Shown here: positions 25,241 to 34,835 of the stretch, piece by piece
How positions within the stretch are numbered: position 1 is the stretch's first letter
Layout of the letters: each line of letters starts with the position of its first letter
NCBI GenBank assembly: GCA_019637175.1
Contig: JAHBWD010000002.1
Coordinates: 186,001-250,000 of the forward strand
Direction: 5' to 3'
Origin: Labilithrix sp.
GTDB lineage: Bacteria; Myxococcota_A; Polyangia; Polyangiales; Polyangiaceae
Length of the DNA stretch: 64,000 bases
Notes under the pieces: model-generated
The model's input: the letters and a program-made list of their open reading frames with translations, nothing else
Told to the model about the DNA's origin: nothing
The model's database searches: none
Translations under genes and position numbers: made by a program

Positions 25241-26647
25241 ATGGCGCGTCGACGGTGGAAGTTGCTCTCGTTCGTCGCGTGCGCGGTGTGGGCCGCGAGC
25301 GCGCGCGCACAAGGCCCCACGCCGCTCACGCACGGCCTCGAGCACGACACGATCGAGGGCGACATCGACGTCATGGATCTCGTCTGGCGCGAAGGCAAGA
25401 CCGAGAAGACCGAGAGCATCGCGTTCAGCGAGCTCGGCAAGCCGCGGGCACCTGCACTCTACACGCTTCGAGTCCACGCCTCGGGCGAGGCCGTGCGCGT
25501 GCCCCACTGCAACGGCCGCGGCAAGATCCGCGTCGACGGCGCCGAGCGCGACGCCGGATCCAAGGGCCCGCTCGTCGTTCGCCTCGAGGGCGCGTCCGTC
25601 CACACGATCGACGTCGACGTCACCGTCAGCGCGTACGAGAAGCGCATCGCGTGCGGCGAGCGCGTCCGCGTCGGGCCGGTCACGCGCGCGAGCGACGGCG
25701 TCTCGCTCCTCAAGTTCACGAGCCCCGAGGCGAAGCGCGGCGGAGGCGAGGCGGTCGTCTTCGTGCCGCGCGGCCACGACACGAAGAAGCCCGGCGCGAT
25801 GCTCGTCGGCGTTCATCCGTGGAACGGCGGCCCGTGGACGTACGCGGCGTACCGCGAGCTGCTCGAGCAGGCGCAGGCGCGCGACGTCGTCTTGCTCATG
25901 CCGAGCGGCCTCGGCAACTCGCTCTACACCGAGAGCGCCGAAGACGAAGTGATGCGCGCGATCGACGCGGCCGAGTCGGCGATCGCGATCGATCGCCGTC
26001 GCGTGTCGATCTGGGGAGCCTCCATGGGCGGCGCGGGCGCGACCACGATCGGCTTTCATCGACCGGCGCGCTTCGCGTTCGTCGCGAGCTACTTCGGCGA
26101 CTCCAAGTACGATCTGACGACCTACGTTCGGACGCTCATCCCCGACGAAGCCGCGGCGCGAAGGGTCAACGCGCTCGACATGGTCGACAACGCGCGCCAC
26201 CTCCCCGTCTGGCTCATTCACGGCGAGGACGATCGAACGTCGCCGATCGCCCAGAGCACGATGCTCCACGAGGCCATGCAGAAGCGAGGCTTCAAGGTCG
26301 ATCTCGATCGCGTCGCCGGCATGGGCCACGAGGGTCCGCTCGTCGTGAAGTATCTCCGGCGCGTCGTCGATCGCGCCGCCGGCGCGGTCGCGCCGGCGAG
26401 CCCGTCGCGCGTGACCTATCGCGGCATGCGGCCGGGCGATCTCGAAGCCTACGGCGTCCGCATCACGCGCGCCGACCCGCGGCGCGAAGCGTTCGTCGAC
26501 GTCGAGCGCCGCGACGACGGCGTCCACGTGCTCGCGGCGACCACGAACGTCGCCGAGATCCTCCTCGTGAACGGCGCGCTCGGCGCGAAGCCCGGCGCGC
26601 CGGTCCACGTCGAGGCACGCTCGCCGATCACGGTGAGGTGGCCATGA
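25241..26647 (+). CDS. Secreted alpha/beta hydrolase (esterase/PHB depolymerase-like)
   Basis: A 468-residue protein with signal peptide cut near ARAQG. After an N-terminal beta-rich domain (about 25-150), an alpha/beta hydrolase domain shows the nucleophile elbow WGASMGGAG, an Asp in HGEDDRTSP and His in GMGHEG, the complete catalytic triad, plus an oxyanion segment VHPWNGGPW. The last 90 residues are a further small domain. It is probably an exported esterase or feruloyl-esterase-like enzyme; its substrate is unknown. ATG 25241 gives the clean signal. The stop overlaps the next ATG (ATGA), so the two are co-translated. Confidence 0.87.
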   Translation: MARRRWKLLSFVACAVWAASARAQGPTPLTHGLEHDTIEGDIDVMDLVWREGKTEKTESIAFSELGKPRAPALYTLRVHASGEAVRVPHCNGRGKIRVDGAERDAGSKGPLVVRLEGASVHTIDVDVTVSAYEKRIACGERVRVGPVTRASDGVSLLKFTSPEAKRGGGEAVVFVPRGHDTKKPGAMLVGVHPWNGGPWTYAAYRELLEQAQARDVVLLMPSGLGNSLYTESAEDEVMRAIDAAESAIAIDRRRVSIWGASMGGAGATTIGFHRPARFAFVASYFGDSKYDLTTYVRTLIPDEAAARRVNALDMVDNARHLPVWLIHGEDDRTSPIAQSTMLHEAMQKRGFKVDLDRVAGMGHEGPLVVKYLRRVVDRAAGAVAPASPSRVTYRGMRPGDLEAYGVRITRADPRREAFVDVERRDDGVHVLAATTNVAEILLVNGALGAKPGAPVHVEARSPITVRWP

Positions 26648-28074
26648 AGATCTCGCCGCGGCGCGTGGTGCAGATCCTCGCGCCGCTCGTCGCGATCCTC
26701 ACGCTCATGATCGGCCTCCGCGTCGGCGCGGGCGACGCGGTGCGCGCGGCGGTCGTCTTCGGCGCGCCCCCAGGACGCGCCGCGCCGGGAGCAAAGGGCA
26801 GGCTCGCGTGGCAGCTCCTCACGTTCATCGACGATCGCGGCGTGAAGGAGACGACGGCGATGAAAGGGCTCGTCGTCGTCGCGCGCGCGCGCGGACAGGA
26901 AGCGCGATGGACGGGCGAGAGCAACGGCGACGGCATCGCCGAAATCACGCTCGAGATCGAAGGCATCACCGCGGGCGATCCGATCGATCTCGAGGTTCGC
27001 GTCGAGGGCGACGCAGAGCCCCTCGCGCGCGGCCGCGCGATCTGGCGCGAGGTCGCGTGGGCCAAGCGCGACGCGGCGCGCGACGGCGTCGTCGCCGCGC
27101 TCCGCCCGACGCAGCGCACGGGCGCGATCGGCCTCGACGTCGTCGTGGAGAACGAGCGGCTCATCCCAGGTTTCACGACACCTCTCTGGATCCACGCGAC
27201 GCCGCCGCCGGGGATCGCGAAGGCCGGCATCGCGATCGCGATCGCGCCCGAGCCCGGGCTCGTGGCCGAGCGCGAACAGGCGACGACCTGCGGCGACGGA
27301 TGGGCCGAGGTGCCCGTGATGGCGCAAGCCCACGTCGTCGGCAGCGGCTTCGACGCGCGCGCCGCGCACGCGACCGGGCGCTGGTTCGGATCGATCCCGG
27401 TCGCACCCGGCGCGTTCTTCGTGAGCATGCCCCGCGTGATCCCCGAGGGAACGCCGAGCGCGGCGGTGCTCCTCGCGCCGAACCCGCGCGACGTTGTCTA
27501 CGCCGAGCTCGACGACGAGCAAGGCCGCGTCGCCGCGGCCGCGCTGAAGGTGGTGGTCGAACCCGGCGATCCGACGCCGCGCGCGCGCTTCGAGCTCCCG
27601 CCGCTCGCCGCGGGCGTCCACTGGCTCGTCGTCTCGGGCGAGCCGCGCGGCGGCGAACGCCTCGCCGGCGCGGCGACGGCCAAGGCGATCCTCGTGGGCG
27701 GCGCGCCGGGGATCGACTTGCATGATACATGCAGTGTCGGGCCCTGGCTCGCGCAGCGGCCCGCGACGGGCTTTCCACGCTGGGTCGCGCTCGACGGCCT
27801 CCCCGAGCGGAGCGCGCACAACCGCACGCGCTATCGGCTCGGGATGTTCATCGGGCTCGTGGCGCTGCTCGCCGCGGGGATCCTCGAGACGTTGATCCTC
27901 GTCGCCGCCTCGCGCGAGGCGCGCGTCGCGCTCCAGCTCGCGGAGCTCGACGAAGACGACGCAAGCGCGAAGAAGGTCACCGCCGCGCCTCCGGGCGGCA
28001 GCCTCGCGATCGCGCTGCTCGTCGCGATCCTGGGCTTCGCGCTGCTCGCCGTGCTGCTCGTCGCGAAGGGATAG
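26644..28074 (+). CDS. Membrane-anchored protein of unknown function
   Basis: A 476-residue protein with an N-terminal hydrophobic anchor (ILAPLVAILTLMIGL), a roughly 360-residue exported beta-rich region with carboxypeptidase-regulatory or Ig-like features (SNGDGIAEITLEIEG), and two C-terminal helices (LVALLAAGILETLILVAA; LAIALLVAILGFALLAVLLV) separated by an acidic loop. I recognise no family. It overlaps the upstream esterase gene by 4 nt and presumably works with it at the cell surface. Confidence 0.75.
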   Translation: MKISPRRVVQILAPLVAILTLMIGLRVGAGDAVRAAVVFGAPPGRAAPGAKGRLAWQLLTFIDDRGVKETTAMKGLVVVARARGQEARWTGESNGDGIAEITLEIEGITAGDPIDLEVRVEGDAEPLARGRAIWREVAWAKRDAARDGVVAALRPTQRTGAIGLDVVVENERLIPGFTTPLWIHATPPPGIAKAGIAIAIAPEPGLVAEREQATTCGDGWAEVPVMAQAHVVGSGFDARAAHATGRWFGSIPVAPGAFFVSMPRVIPEGTPSAAVLLAPNPRDVVYAELDDEQGRVAAAALKVVVEPGDPTPRARFELPPLAAGVHWLVVSGEPRGGERLAGAATAKAILVGGAPGIDLHDTCSVGPWLAQRPATGFPRWVALDGLPERSAHNRTRYRLGMFIGLVALLAAGILETLILVAASREARVALQLAELDEDDASAKKVTAAPPGGSLAIALLVAILGFALLAVLLVAKG

Positions 28075-28077
28075 CGA

Positions 28078-29742
28078 TCAGCCGGCGAGGAGCTTCGCGT
28101 CGGCGTCGAGGCTCTCGTCGGAGATCATGTCGACGCCGTGCTTGGCGAACCGACGCGCGGCGGCGGCGGGCTTGTCTGCGTCGCCGAAGGGACGCGATCG
28201 CGTCGCCTCGCGCACGAGGTAACCGAGCTCGAGCGCGCGCCCGAGCGTGAGCGCGAGGCGGCGCGCGCCGGCCTCGACCGCATGCGGACCACCCTCCATC
28301 GTGCGAACGAGCCACGACGCGGCGTGCTCGACCGCGCGCGTCGCCGTCTCCGCGGCCTCCTTGAGCGACGGATCGGCGTCCGCGATCGAGGTGCGCACCT
28401 CGCGCGCGATCGGCTCGAGCGAGCCCGTCTTCGCGAGCGCGCGGAGCAGATCGAGCGAGAGCACGTTCGTCGTGCCCTCCCAGATCGGCAAGACCTGCGC
28501 GTCGCGGAGGAGGCGCGGGAGCCCCGTGTCTTCGATGTAGCCGGCGCCGCCGAAGGCCTCGAGCACCTCGCTCGCGACGCTCACGGCCTGCTTCGCCGTG
28601 AGCAGCTTCACGATCGGCGTCAGCAACCGGAGGAGCGCCGCGTCTTGCTCGCCGAGCTCGCCCGCTTCGTCTTTGCCGAGGAGCTCGACGGCGCGGAACG
28701 TGAGGTGGAACGCGCCTTGATACTCCGCCTCGAGCGCGGCGAGCGTGTCGACGTGGAGCGGCTTGTCGGCGATCGGCGCGCCGAACGCGACGCGACGCTT
28801 CGCGTAGTCTCTCGCGAGGGCGAGCCCCGCGCGCATGCCGCCGGTCGCGCACACGGCGTTCCAGGTGCGCGTGATCGTCAGCATCGGCGTGATGTTCTTG
28901 ATGCCGTCGCGCAGGCCCATGACGGGGATCGCCGCCGCGCCGTCGAGCGTGAGCTCCGCGGTCGGCACCATGCGCGTGCCGAGCTTCTCCTTCAGGCGGT
29001 TGACCTGGATGCCGTTCATCGATCCGTCGGGCCGGCGCATCTCGACGTAGAAGAGCGCGAGCCCGCTGCCACCCGGCGGGTTGCCTTCGGGCCGGCCGAG
29101 CGTCAGCGCCATCTGCGACGTCGTCGCGGAGCTGAACCACTTCGTGCCGTGGAGCGTCCAGCCGTCGCCCGCCGGCCTCGCGATCGTCTCGCAGATCGCC
29201 ACGTCGGAGCCGCCGGTGCGCTCGGTCATCCACTGGCCGCTCGTCCACGCCGCGTCGGGATCGCGGCTCGTGAGGCGCGGCACCGCGCGATCGACGAGCG
29301 CCTGGTTCTTCGACGCGATGAGCGTGCGCGCCGCGCCGTCGGTCATCGCGAGCGGACACGAGTAGACGTGCCACGCGCGATCGATCACGTAGAGCAGCGC
29401 GAACTGATGGACGCGCGAGAGCGCGCCGTCTTTGCGCTCGTAGGCCGTCGCGACGATCCCCTTCTCCGCCGCGAGGCGCGCGGCGCGCTTCCACAGCGGA
29501 GCGATCTCGATGTGGTCGACGCGGTGACCCCACGCGTTCCACTGCTGGAGCCGCGGCTCTTCCGATCGCTGCTCGATCGCGGCGCGATGCAGCTCGCCGC
29601 CGGCGAGCTCTCCCAGCTCCGAGAGCTCGGGCTCGATCCGCGCGAGCATGTCCGGCGGCAGCGTGTGGCGCAGGTATCGCCGGAGCACGTCGTCGGCGAC
29701 GTACTGATTTCCGAGCTCAGGAGGGGTCTGGAAGAACGCCAT
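28078..29742 (-). CDS. Acyl-CoA dehydrogenase, AidB-like
   Basis: A 554-residue flavoenzyme, longer than the usual 380-400. FAD- and substrate-binding hallmarks are present: SCPLAMTDGAARTL, WMTERTGGSDVA, the LKEKLGTRMVPTAEL strand and the late FGGAGYIEDTGLPRLLRDAQ stretch with IWEGTTNV. The N-terminal 100-residue extension and the WMTERTGGSD motif are those of the AidB/isovaleryl-like subgroup, linked in E. coli to alkylation stress. Whether it acts on acyl-CoA is not certain. The terminal ~100 residues form an extra helical part. It is convergent with the membrane protein gene. Confidence 0.93.
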   Translation of the reverse strand: MAFFQTPPELGNQYVADDVLRRYLRHTLPPDMLARIEPELSELGELAGGELHRAAIEQRSEEPRLQQWNAWGHRVDHIEIAPLWKRAARLAAEKGIVATAYERKDGALSRVHQFALLYVIDRAWHVYSCPLAMTDGAARTLIASKNQALVDRAVPRLTSRDPDAAWTSGQWMTERTGGSDVAICETIARPAGDGWTLHGTKWFSSATTSQMALTLGRPEGNPPGGSGLALFYVEMRRPDGSMNGIQVNRLKEKLGTRMVPTAELTLDGAAAIPVMGLRDGIKNITPMLTITRTWNAVCATGGMRAGLALARDYAKRRVAFGAPIADKPLHVDTLAALEAEYQGAFHLTFRAVELLGKDEAGELGEQDAALLRLLTPIVKLLTAKQAVSVASEVLEAFGGAGYIEDTGLPRLLRDAQVLPIWEGTTNVLSLDLLRALAKTGSLEPIAREVRTSIADADPSLKEAAETATRAVEHAASWLVRTMEGGPHAVEAGARRLALTLGRALELGYLVREATRSRPFGDADKPAAAARRFAKHGVDMISDESLDADAKLLAG

Positions 29743-29848
29743 CCCGAGAACCTTAGACCGCGGCGAGACGCGAAGCTACTCGCCTCCGGTAGAGATCCCG
29801 CGTCGACGCGAATCGTGTTACCGACGGGGCGGGAGCGGGGAGTCAGGC

Positions 29849-30475
29849 ATGGTCTTTCTCATCATCTTCGGGACGCGCGGCGTCACGACGACCGCGGGCA
29901 GCGGCGAGTTCCATTGCCCGGACTGCGGAGCGAAGCGGCCCTTCGAGCACAAACGCGTCCGGCGCTTCTTCACGCTCTACTTCATCCCGCTCATTCCGCT
30001 CGACACGATCGGCGAGTACGTCGAGTGCCTGCACTGCCGTTCGACCTACAAGCCGGCGGTGCTCGAGCTCCTGCCTGGTCCGGACGAGAAGCAGATCGAA
30101 GCCGAGTTCCACGCGGCCGTCCGGCGCGTGATGGTGCTCATGATGCTCGCCGACGGGCGCATCGACGACGAGGAGATCGAGACCATCCGGACGATCTACG
30201 GCAAGATCGCCAGCACCACGATCACGAAGGAGGACATCGAGCGCGAGGTCGCAGCGTCGCAGGCCGACGGCCGCGGACTCCGGCCGTACCTCTCGAGCGT
30301 CGTCGGGAGCCTGAACGACGCGGGCAAGGAGATCGTGGTCAAGGCGGCGTTCTTCGTCGCGGCGGCCGACGGCGACGTGAGCGCCGAAGAGACGAACCTG
30401 CTCGCGGAGCTCGCGGCGGCGCTCGAGATGTCGCCCGCGCACTTCAAGGGCGTGATCGATCAGCTCGCCGCGTGA
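29849..30475 (+). CDS. Zinc-ribbon and TerB-like domain protein
   Basis: It has 208 residues. The N-terminal zinc-ribbon module has FHCPDCG and VECLHCRS (two CxxC pairs) framing a hydrophobic RRFFTLYFIPLIPLDTIG stretch typical of a membrane-associated zinc-ribbon family. The C-terminal part (about 85-205) is a TerB-like helical domain with repeated acidic motifs MLADGRIDDEE and AAADGDVSAEE, which in TerB bind metal ions. GGGGAG precedes ATG 29849. The stop overlaps the start of the next gene as TGATG. Function in stress or membrane sensing is not established. Confidence 0.82.
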   Translation: MVFLIIFGTRGVTTTAGSGEFHCPDCGAKRPFEHKRVRRFFTLYFIPLIPLDTIGEYVECLHCRSTYKPAVLELLPGPDEKQIEAEFHAAVRRVMVLMMLADGRIDDEEIETIRTIYGKIASTTITKEDIEREVAASQADGRGLRPYLSSVVGSLNDAGKEIVVKAAFFVAAADGDVSAEETNLLAELAAALEMSPAHFKGVIDQLAA

Positions 30476-31038
30476 TGCGCGTGACGAAGGTCGCGATCGT
30501 GCACGCCCTCGTCCTCGCGGCGCCCGTCGCCGCGAGCGGACGGACCGCGGAGCTCGCGCGACCGCGCGCGCTCGCGTGCATCGCGATCATGATCGCCTTC
30601 TCGGCGATCGAGTCGTCAGCGCGCAAAGCGCCCGATCCGAGCCGCTTCGGGGCGCCCGGCACCGGGCTCGCGCTCGCCTCGAGCCTCGCCCTGCTCGCGA
30701 CGACCTGGGCCGCGATCGCACTTCCCGTCGCGTCGCCCTCGCCGTGGACCTGGGTGGGCGCGCCGCTCGCGCTCGCCGGGATCGCGCTGCGACGAAGCGC
30801 GATCCTCGCGCTCGGCGACGCGTTCATCAGCGAGACCGTGCTCGTGCCCGGTCGACCGATCGTGATGCGCGGGATCTATCGCCTGAGACACCCGTCGGAG
30901 GTGGGCCTGTCGCTCGTGGCGGCGGGCGTCGCGTCGACGGGCGGGAGCCTCGTCGCCGCATGCCTCGCCGCCGCCGTCGTCGGCCCGACGATCCTCGCGC
31001 GCGTCGCGCGCGAAGAGCGCCTCCTCGCGCGGTTGTAA
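30475..31038 (+). CDS. Isoprenylcysteine carboxyl methyltransferase-like membrane protein
   Basis: A 187-residue protein with about five hydrophobic segments and the C-terminal pattern of ICMT/phospholipid methyltransferase proteins: GIYRLRHPSEVGL, then a last hydrophobic stretch and AREERLL. The usual RHPxYxG motif has Ser-Glu-Val in place of x-Tyr, so activity may differ. The first helix doubles as signal anchor. It is coupled to the zinc-ribbon/TerB gene by a 1-nt overlap. The substrate is unknown. Confidence 0.72.
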   Translation: MRVTKVAIVHALVLAAPVAASGRTAELARPRALACIAIMIAFSAIESSARKAPDPSRFGAPGTGLALASSLALLATTWAAIALPVASPSPWTWVGAPLALAGIALRRSAILALGDAFISETVLVPGRPIVMRGIYRLRHPSEVGLSLVAAGVASTGGSLVAACLAAAVVGPTILARVAREERLLARL

Positions 31039-31142
31039 CCATTGGAATTCATTACGCGCGCTGACCGCTGGCGGCGCCGCGCGACCGCTGCTACGCGTTT
31101 CCTGAGCCACGGCAGAGGCGTGGAGACACTAGGGGGGCTCCG

Positions 31143-31814
31143 TTGCCGACGCCGATGAGAAACCCGAGTCCGCAGAGCGAGCCGAGGGCGGACAGCGTCG
31201 TCCGCGAGCTCCGGCCCGGGCTCCGCGCGCCGTCCGACGCCGATCTCGTCGGCGAGCTGCGCGGCGGCCGGCACGACGCCGCCGGCTCTCTCTTCGATCG
31301 GCACGGCCCCAAGGTCGAGCGGCTGCTCTTCAGCCTCCTCGGCCCGGAGCCCGAAGCGGAGGATCTCCTCCACGAGGTGTTCCTGCGCGCGATCGAGGGC
31401 ATCCACGATCTCGACGAGCCGGCGAAGCTCCGGAGCTGGCTCACGGGCATCGCCGTCTTCACCGCGCGCGAGTGGATCCGCGGCCGCGTCCGGCGCCGAT
31501 GGTTGTCGTTCGTCGCCGAGCTGCCCGAGCCGCCGCCTGGCCCGGCGCGCGTGGCGACCGAAGAGGTGACGGAGGCGACGCGCTGCACCTTCGACGTGCT
31601 CCGCGGGATGACCGCAGACGATCGCGTCATCTTCAGCTTGCGCTTCATCGAAGGCATGGAGATGAGCGAGATCGCCGTAGCGTGCGACGTCTCGCTCTCG
31701 ACGGCGAAGCGGCGCCTCAAGGACGCGGAGAAGCACTTCGTGGCGCGCGCGAGGCGCTACCCCGCGCTTCGGCCGTGGATCGAGCAGGGCGGGCGATGGG
31801 AGAACCACGCATGA
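31143..31814 (+). CDS. ECF-type RNA polymerase sigma factor
   Basis: A 223-residue sigma-70-family protein. Region 2 shows SLFDRHGPKVERLLFSLLG and EAEDLLHEVFLRAIEGI; region 4 shows LRFIEGMEMSEIAVACDVS then STAKRRLKDAEKHF, the promoter -35-recognition helices. A 30-residue N-terminal extension precedes region 2. TTG 31143 is chosen because AGGGGGG lies 5 nt before it; ATG 31155 has no ribosome site. The stop overlaps the next gene (ATGA), which encodes a FecR-like protein, the usual anti-sigma or signal-transduction partner. It probably drives its own operon. Confidence 0.92.
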   Translation: MPTPMRNPSPQSEPRADSVVRELRPGLRAPSDADLVGELRGGRHDAAGSLFDRHGPKVERLLFSLLGPEPEAEDLLHEVFLRAIEGIHDLDEPAKLRSWLTGIAVFTAREWIRGRVRRRWLSFVAELPEPPPGPARVATEEVTEATRCTFDVLRGMTADDRVIFSLRFIEGMEMSEIAVACDVSLSTAKRRLKDAEKHFVARARRYPALRPWIEQGGRWENHA

Positions 31815-33082
31815 GAGAACGCTCTCTTCCGACCCGAGAGCCTTCGGGCAAGGGCCTCGTGGGGCTCGGCGCTCACGTGTCGGGATCGCTCGAGCGCGTC
31901 CGCGACGACGGCGCCTCGCTCGAGCGCGTGCGCGCGAAGCTCGTCGCCGGCGACGGGCGGCCCACCCGCCGCGCGACGAAGATCCGCCGTGCACCGATCG
32001 TCGCGGCGCTCACCCTCGCGGCCGCCGCGGCGGTCGCGATCGTCGGCACGAAGAGCCGCCCGACCGAGCCCGCGCCCGCGCTCTCGTTCGTCGTGAGCGG
32101 TGACAAGGACGAGGCCGGCGTCGTCGGTGCGTTCCTCGCGGCTCCGCCCACGCGCGAGCTCCCCGTCGCGTTCTCCGACGGAACCAAGGTGCAAGTCGCC
32201 GCCGGCGGGCGCGCGCGCGTCGCCGCGCTGCGGGCGCGAGGCGCCAAGCTCCTCGTCGAGAGCGGCGTCGTGCGCGCGAACGTCGTCCATCGCGAGAACA
32301 CCGAGTGGCTCGTCGACGCCGGCCCCTTCGAGGTGAAGGTCACCGGGACGCGCTTCGACGTCGCGTGGCAGCCGGCCGACGAGGCGATCGTCGTCACGTT
32401 GCACGAAGGCTCCGTCGTCGTGACGGGCTGCGGTCTCGCCGACGGAACGCGCGTCACCGCGGGGCACCAGTTGCGTGCATCATGCAAGCATGGGGGCATG
32501 ACCCTCGCGAGGGTCGGCGAGGGAGAGAACGCGAAGGGGCCCGAGGTCGCGCCCGAGCCGGTCACGACGCCCGCGGCCTTGCCCGACGCGCCCGCCGCGG
32601 CCGCCGCGCCCGACGCGCGCGAGGCGGTACGGGCCACGACGACCGCGCACCCGAGCGCCGCGAGCGCGACGCACGTCGAGGAGACGTCGAACGCGGGCGA
32701 GATGCTTGCGCAAGCGAACATGGATCGCTACGCCGGCCGCGTCGACGCCGCCGCCTCCGCGCTGGAGGCCGTGCGAAAGCGCCATCCCGGGACGGACGCC
32801 GCGGCGACCGCGGCGTTCGAGCTCGGGCGACTGGCGTTCGACGCGCGCAAAGACTTCGCCGCCGCCGGCGACTGGTTCGACGTCTATCTACGCGAAAGGC
32901 CGCGCGGCAGCCTCGCGCGCGAAGCGCTCGGACGCGCCATCGAGGCGCGACAGCGATCGGGCAACACCGCGCGCGCGATCGAGCTCGCGCAGAAGTACCT
33001 CGCCGCACATCCGAGCGGACCGCACGCCGCGCTCGCGCGCCGCCTCACCGCGCGAGAGAATGGAGAGGGAGCCGCGCCGTGA
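31811..33082 (+). CDS. FecR-domain membrane protein with TPR-like C-terminus
   Basis: It has 423 residues. A cytoplasmic N-terminal part is followed by one membrane segment (APIVAALTLAAAAAVAIVG, about 61-80), then a FecR domain (about 100-215) with DAGPFEVKVTGTRFDV and LHEGSVVVTG. A proline/alanine linker leads to TPR-like helices (about 290-415) with AFELGRLAFDARKDF. In other bacteria FecR proteins relay an envelope signal to an ECF sigma factor; here the gene is fused by overlap to the sigma gene and to the next one (GTGA). It is a probable sigma regulator that also scaffolds envelope proteins. Confidence 0.85.
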   Translation: MRERSLPTREPSGKGLVGLGAHVSGSLERVRDDGASLERVRAKLVAGDGRPTRRATKIRRAPIVAALTLAAAAAVAIVGTKSRPTEPAPALSFVVSGDKDEAGVVGAFLAAPPTRELPVAFSDGTKVQVAAGGRARVAALRARGAKLLVESGVVRANVVHRENTEWLVDAGPFEVKVTGTRFDVAWQPADEAIVVTLHEGSVVVTGCGLADGTRVTAGHQLRASCKHGGMTLARVGEGENAKGPEVAPEPVTTPAALPDAPAAAAAPDAREAVRATTTAHPSAASATHVEETSNAGEMLAQANMDRYAGRVDAAASALEAVRKRHPGTDAAATAAFELGRLAFDARKDFAAAGDWFDVYLRERPRGSLAREALGRAIEARQRSGNTARAIELAQKYLAAHPSGPHAALARRLTARENGEGAAP

Positions 33083-34170
33083 AGAGAGGGGGTTGGATCG
33101 TCACCGCGGCCCTGCTCGCGGTGCCGGCGCTCGCTTCGGCGGCGACGGGCAAGGTCGTCGTCGCGGGAGCCCCCGCGGACGCCGTCGCGAACGGCGTCCA
33201 GAAGGAGCTCGGCGCGATGGGCTTCGAGCCCGTCCGCGTCGACGATCCCGCCGGATGCGCGAAGGATGCCGTCGCGGGGTGGGTCGAGCGCCTCGACGCC
33301 GACGGGGCCGCGTGCTCCGAGGGCGGCAACGTGCACGTGTGGGTCGTCTCGAGCGCGGGCCTGCGCCTGGCCGACGTCGTCAAGCCGCGCGACGACGACT
33401 CGCGCGCGAGCGAGATGGTCGCCGTGCGCGCCGCCGAGATCGCGCGGGCGAGCCTCCAGATCGCGAGCGACGATCGCGCGGCCCCTTCGATGCCGCCTCC
33501 GCCGCCCGCGTGGTCGGCCGAGCCGCCGCCGTCGATCAAGACCCTCACGTTCGGCCCGCGCGAGCCCGCGGAGAGCCCGCGTCGAACGCGATCGCGCGCG
33601 GGCCCCCCGAAGTACGCGCCCACGTTCATGCTCGGCGCGGGCATGTCTGCGCTCGTCGGCGCCGATCTGAGCGCGCCTGCCTTCGGCGTCACCGCGGAGA
33701 TCGGCGTCTCGCGGCGCATCGCCCTGGGCGCGCGCGCCGAGCTGCCGGTCTCGACGGACTCGCGCTTCGCGTCGTCGGGCGCGAGCAGCCGCGTCGCGCC
33801 CTCGCTCCTCGCGCTGAGCCTCATGGTCCCGCTGACCGACACCGAGTCGGTCGTGGTGCCGCGCGTGGGCGGCGGCCTCGGCGTCGCCTGGCTCCGCGCC
33901 GAGCCGGGCTCCGACGGGTTCGCGCCCGCGCGCGTTCCGAGCACGACGACGACGATCACGACGCAGCAGCGCGACGACGCGTTCTCGGCGGCGGCGTACA
34001 TGGACGCGGCGCTCGCGGTGCGCGTCGTCGGGCCGATCCACCTCACCCTCGACGGCGTGCTCGGCACGGCGATGCAGCGCATGGTCGTGCGCGTGCAGGG
34101 CGAGCACGTCGCGTACTGGGGCGTGCCCTTCGGGGTCGTGTCGCTTCGCATGGAGGCCGTCGTCAAATGA
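33079..34170 (+). CDS. Exported protein with outer-membrane beta-barrel-like C-terminus
   Basis: It has 363 residues with a signal peptide ending ALASAAT. Residues 22-135 resemble a small alpha/beta domain, followed by a proline-rich linker and a barrel-like half (about 185-363) with alternating hydrophobic strands (APTFMLGAGMSALVG, VVPRVGGGLGVAWL, HLTLDGVLGTAMQRMV). It starts at GTG 33079, overlapping the FecR gene stop. This myxobacterial arrangement of sigma, FecR and a secreted protein suggests a surface assembly under envelope-stress control, but no function is known. Confidence 0.75.
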   Translation: MKRGGWIVTAALLAVPALASAATGKVVVAGAPADAVANGVQKELGAMGFEPVRVDDPAGCAKDAVAGWVERLDADGAACSEGGNVHVWVVSSAGLRLADVVKPRDDDSRASEMVAVRAAEIARASLQIASDDRAAPSMPPPPPAWSAEPPPSIKTLTFGPREPAESPRRTRSRAGPPKYAPTFMLGAGMSALVGADLSAPAFGVTAEIGVSRRIALGARAELPVSTDSRFASSGASSRVAPSLLALSLMVPLTDTESVVVPRVGGGLGVAWLRAEPGSDGFAPARVPSTTTTITTQQRDDAFSAAAYMDAALAVRVVGPIHLTLDGVLGTAMQRMVVRVQGEHVAYWGVPFGVVSLRMEAVVK

Positions 34171-34835
34171 CGCGTTCGTCACTCGCGCGCTTCCTCTCGT
34201 TCGCCGTGCTCGCCGCGCTCCCCGCGGCGTGCGGCGACGTCTACGCGGATCCCGTCCGCGACACGGGCATGGCGACGAGCGCCCGACCGCCTTCGTCGGC
34301 GTTCCCAGGGCCGACGATCGAAGAGCGGATGCTCCCGTGCCCGAACCAACCGCTCGAGGGCTCGGCGTGCGGCTCCCTCGGCATGACGTGCGAGTACGGC
34401 GTCAGCCCCGACGCGACGTGCAACACGACGCTCACGTGCATCGGCGACGCTTCCTTCGGCGGGGCGTGGGTCGCGCGGCCCTCGAAGCTCTGTCCGACGT
34501 ACGACTGTCCCCGCGGCGCGATGGCGACGATCCGCGATCAGCCCTGCGATCTGCCGCGGAGCGACGCCGGCCCGCCCTCGGAGGCCGACGAGCTCGCGTG
34601 CCCGATGGACGACGGCGTCTGCGCGTGCACGACCGGCCGCGACGCCGCTCACGCGCATCCGCGCCGGTGGGTGTGCGTCACGCCGCGCCCGTCGTGCCCG
34701 GCCACGCGCCCGCTCGCCGGCCAGTCGTGCGTCGCGGCGCGACAGTGCGACTACGGAAGCTGCGACTTCAAGCAGGGCATGCAGATGGATTGCAGAGGCG
34801 ACGTCTGGCTCGCGGGAGGCGCCACGTGCAACTGA
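34167..34835 (+). CDS. Cys-rich lipoprotein
   Basis: A 222-residue lipoprotein with signal ending LPAAC-GD. The mature part has many cysteines in short modules, such as NQPLEGSACGSLGMTCEYG, TCNTTLTCIG and LAGQSCVAARQCDYG, the kind of repeated C-x-YG module common in myxobacterial secreted proteins. It is paralogous to the next gene. The start ATG 34167 overlaps the preceding stop. It is probably disulfide-stabilised on the outer membrane surface; role unknown. Confidence 0.75.
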   Translation: MTRSSLARFLSFAVLAALPAACGDVYADPVRDTGMATSARPPSSAFPGPTIEERMLPCPNQPLEGSACGSLGMTCEYGVSPDATCNTTLTCIGDASFGGAWVARPSKLCPTYDCPRGAMATIRDQPCDLPRSDAGPPSEADELACPMDDGVCACTTGRDAAHAHPRRWVCVTPRPSCPATRPLAGQSCVAARQCDYGSCDFKQGMQMDCRGDVWLAGGATCN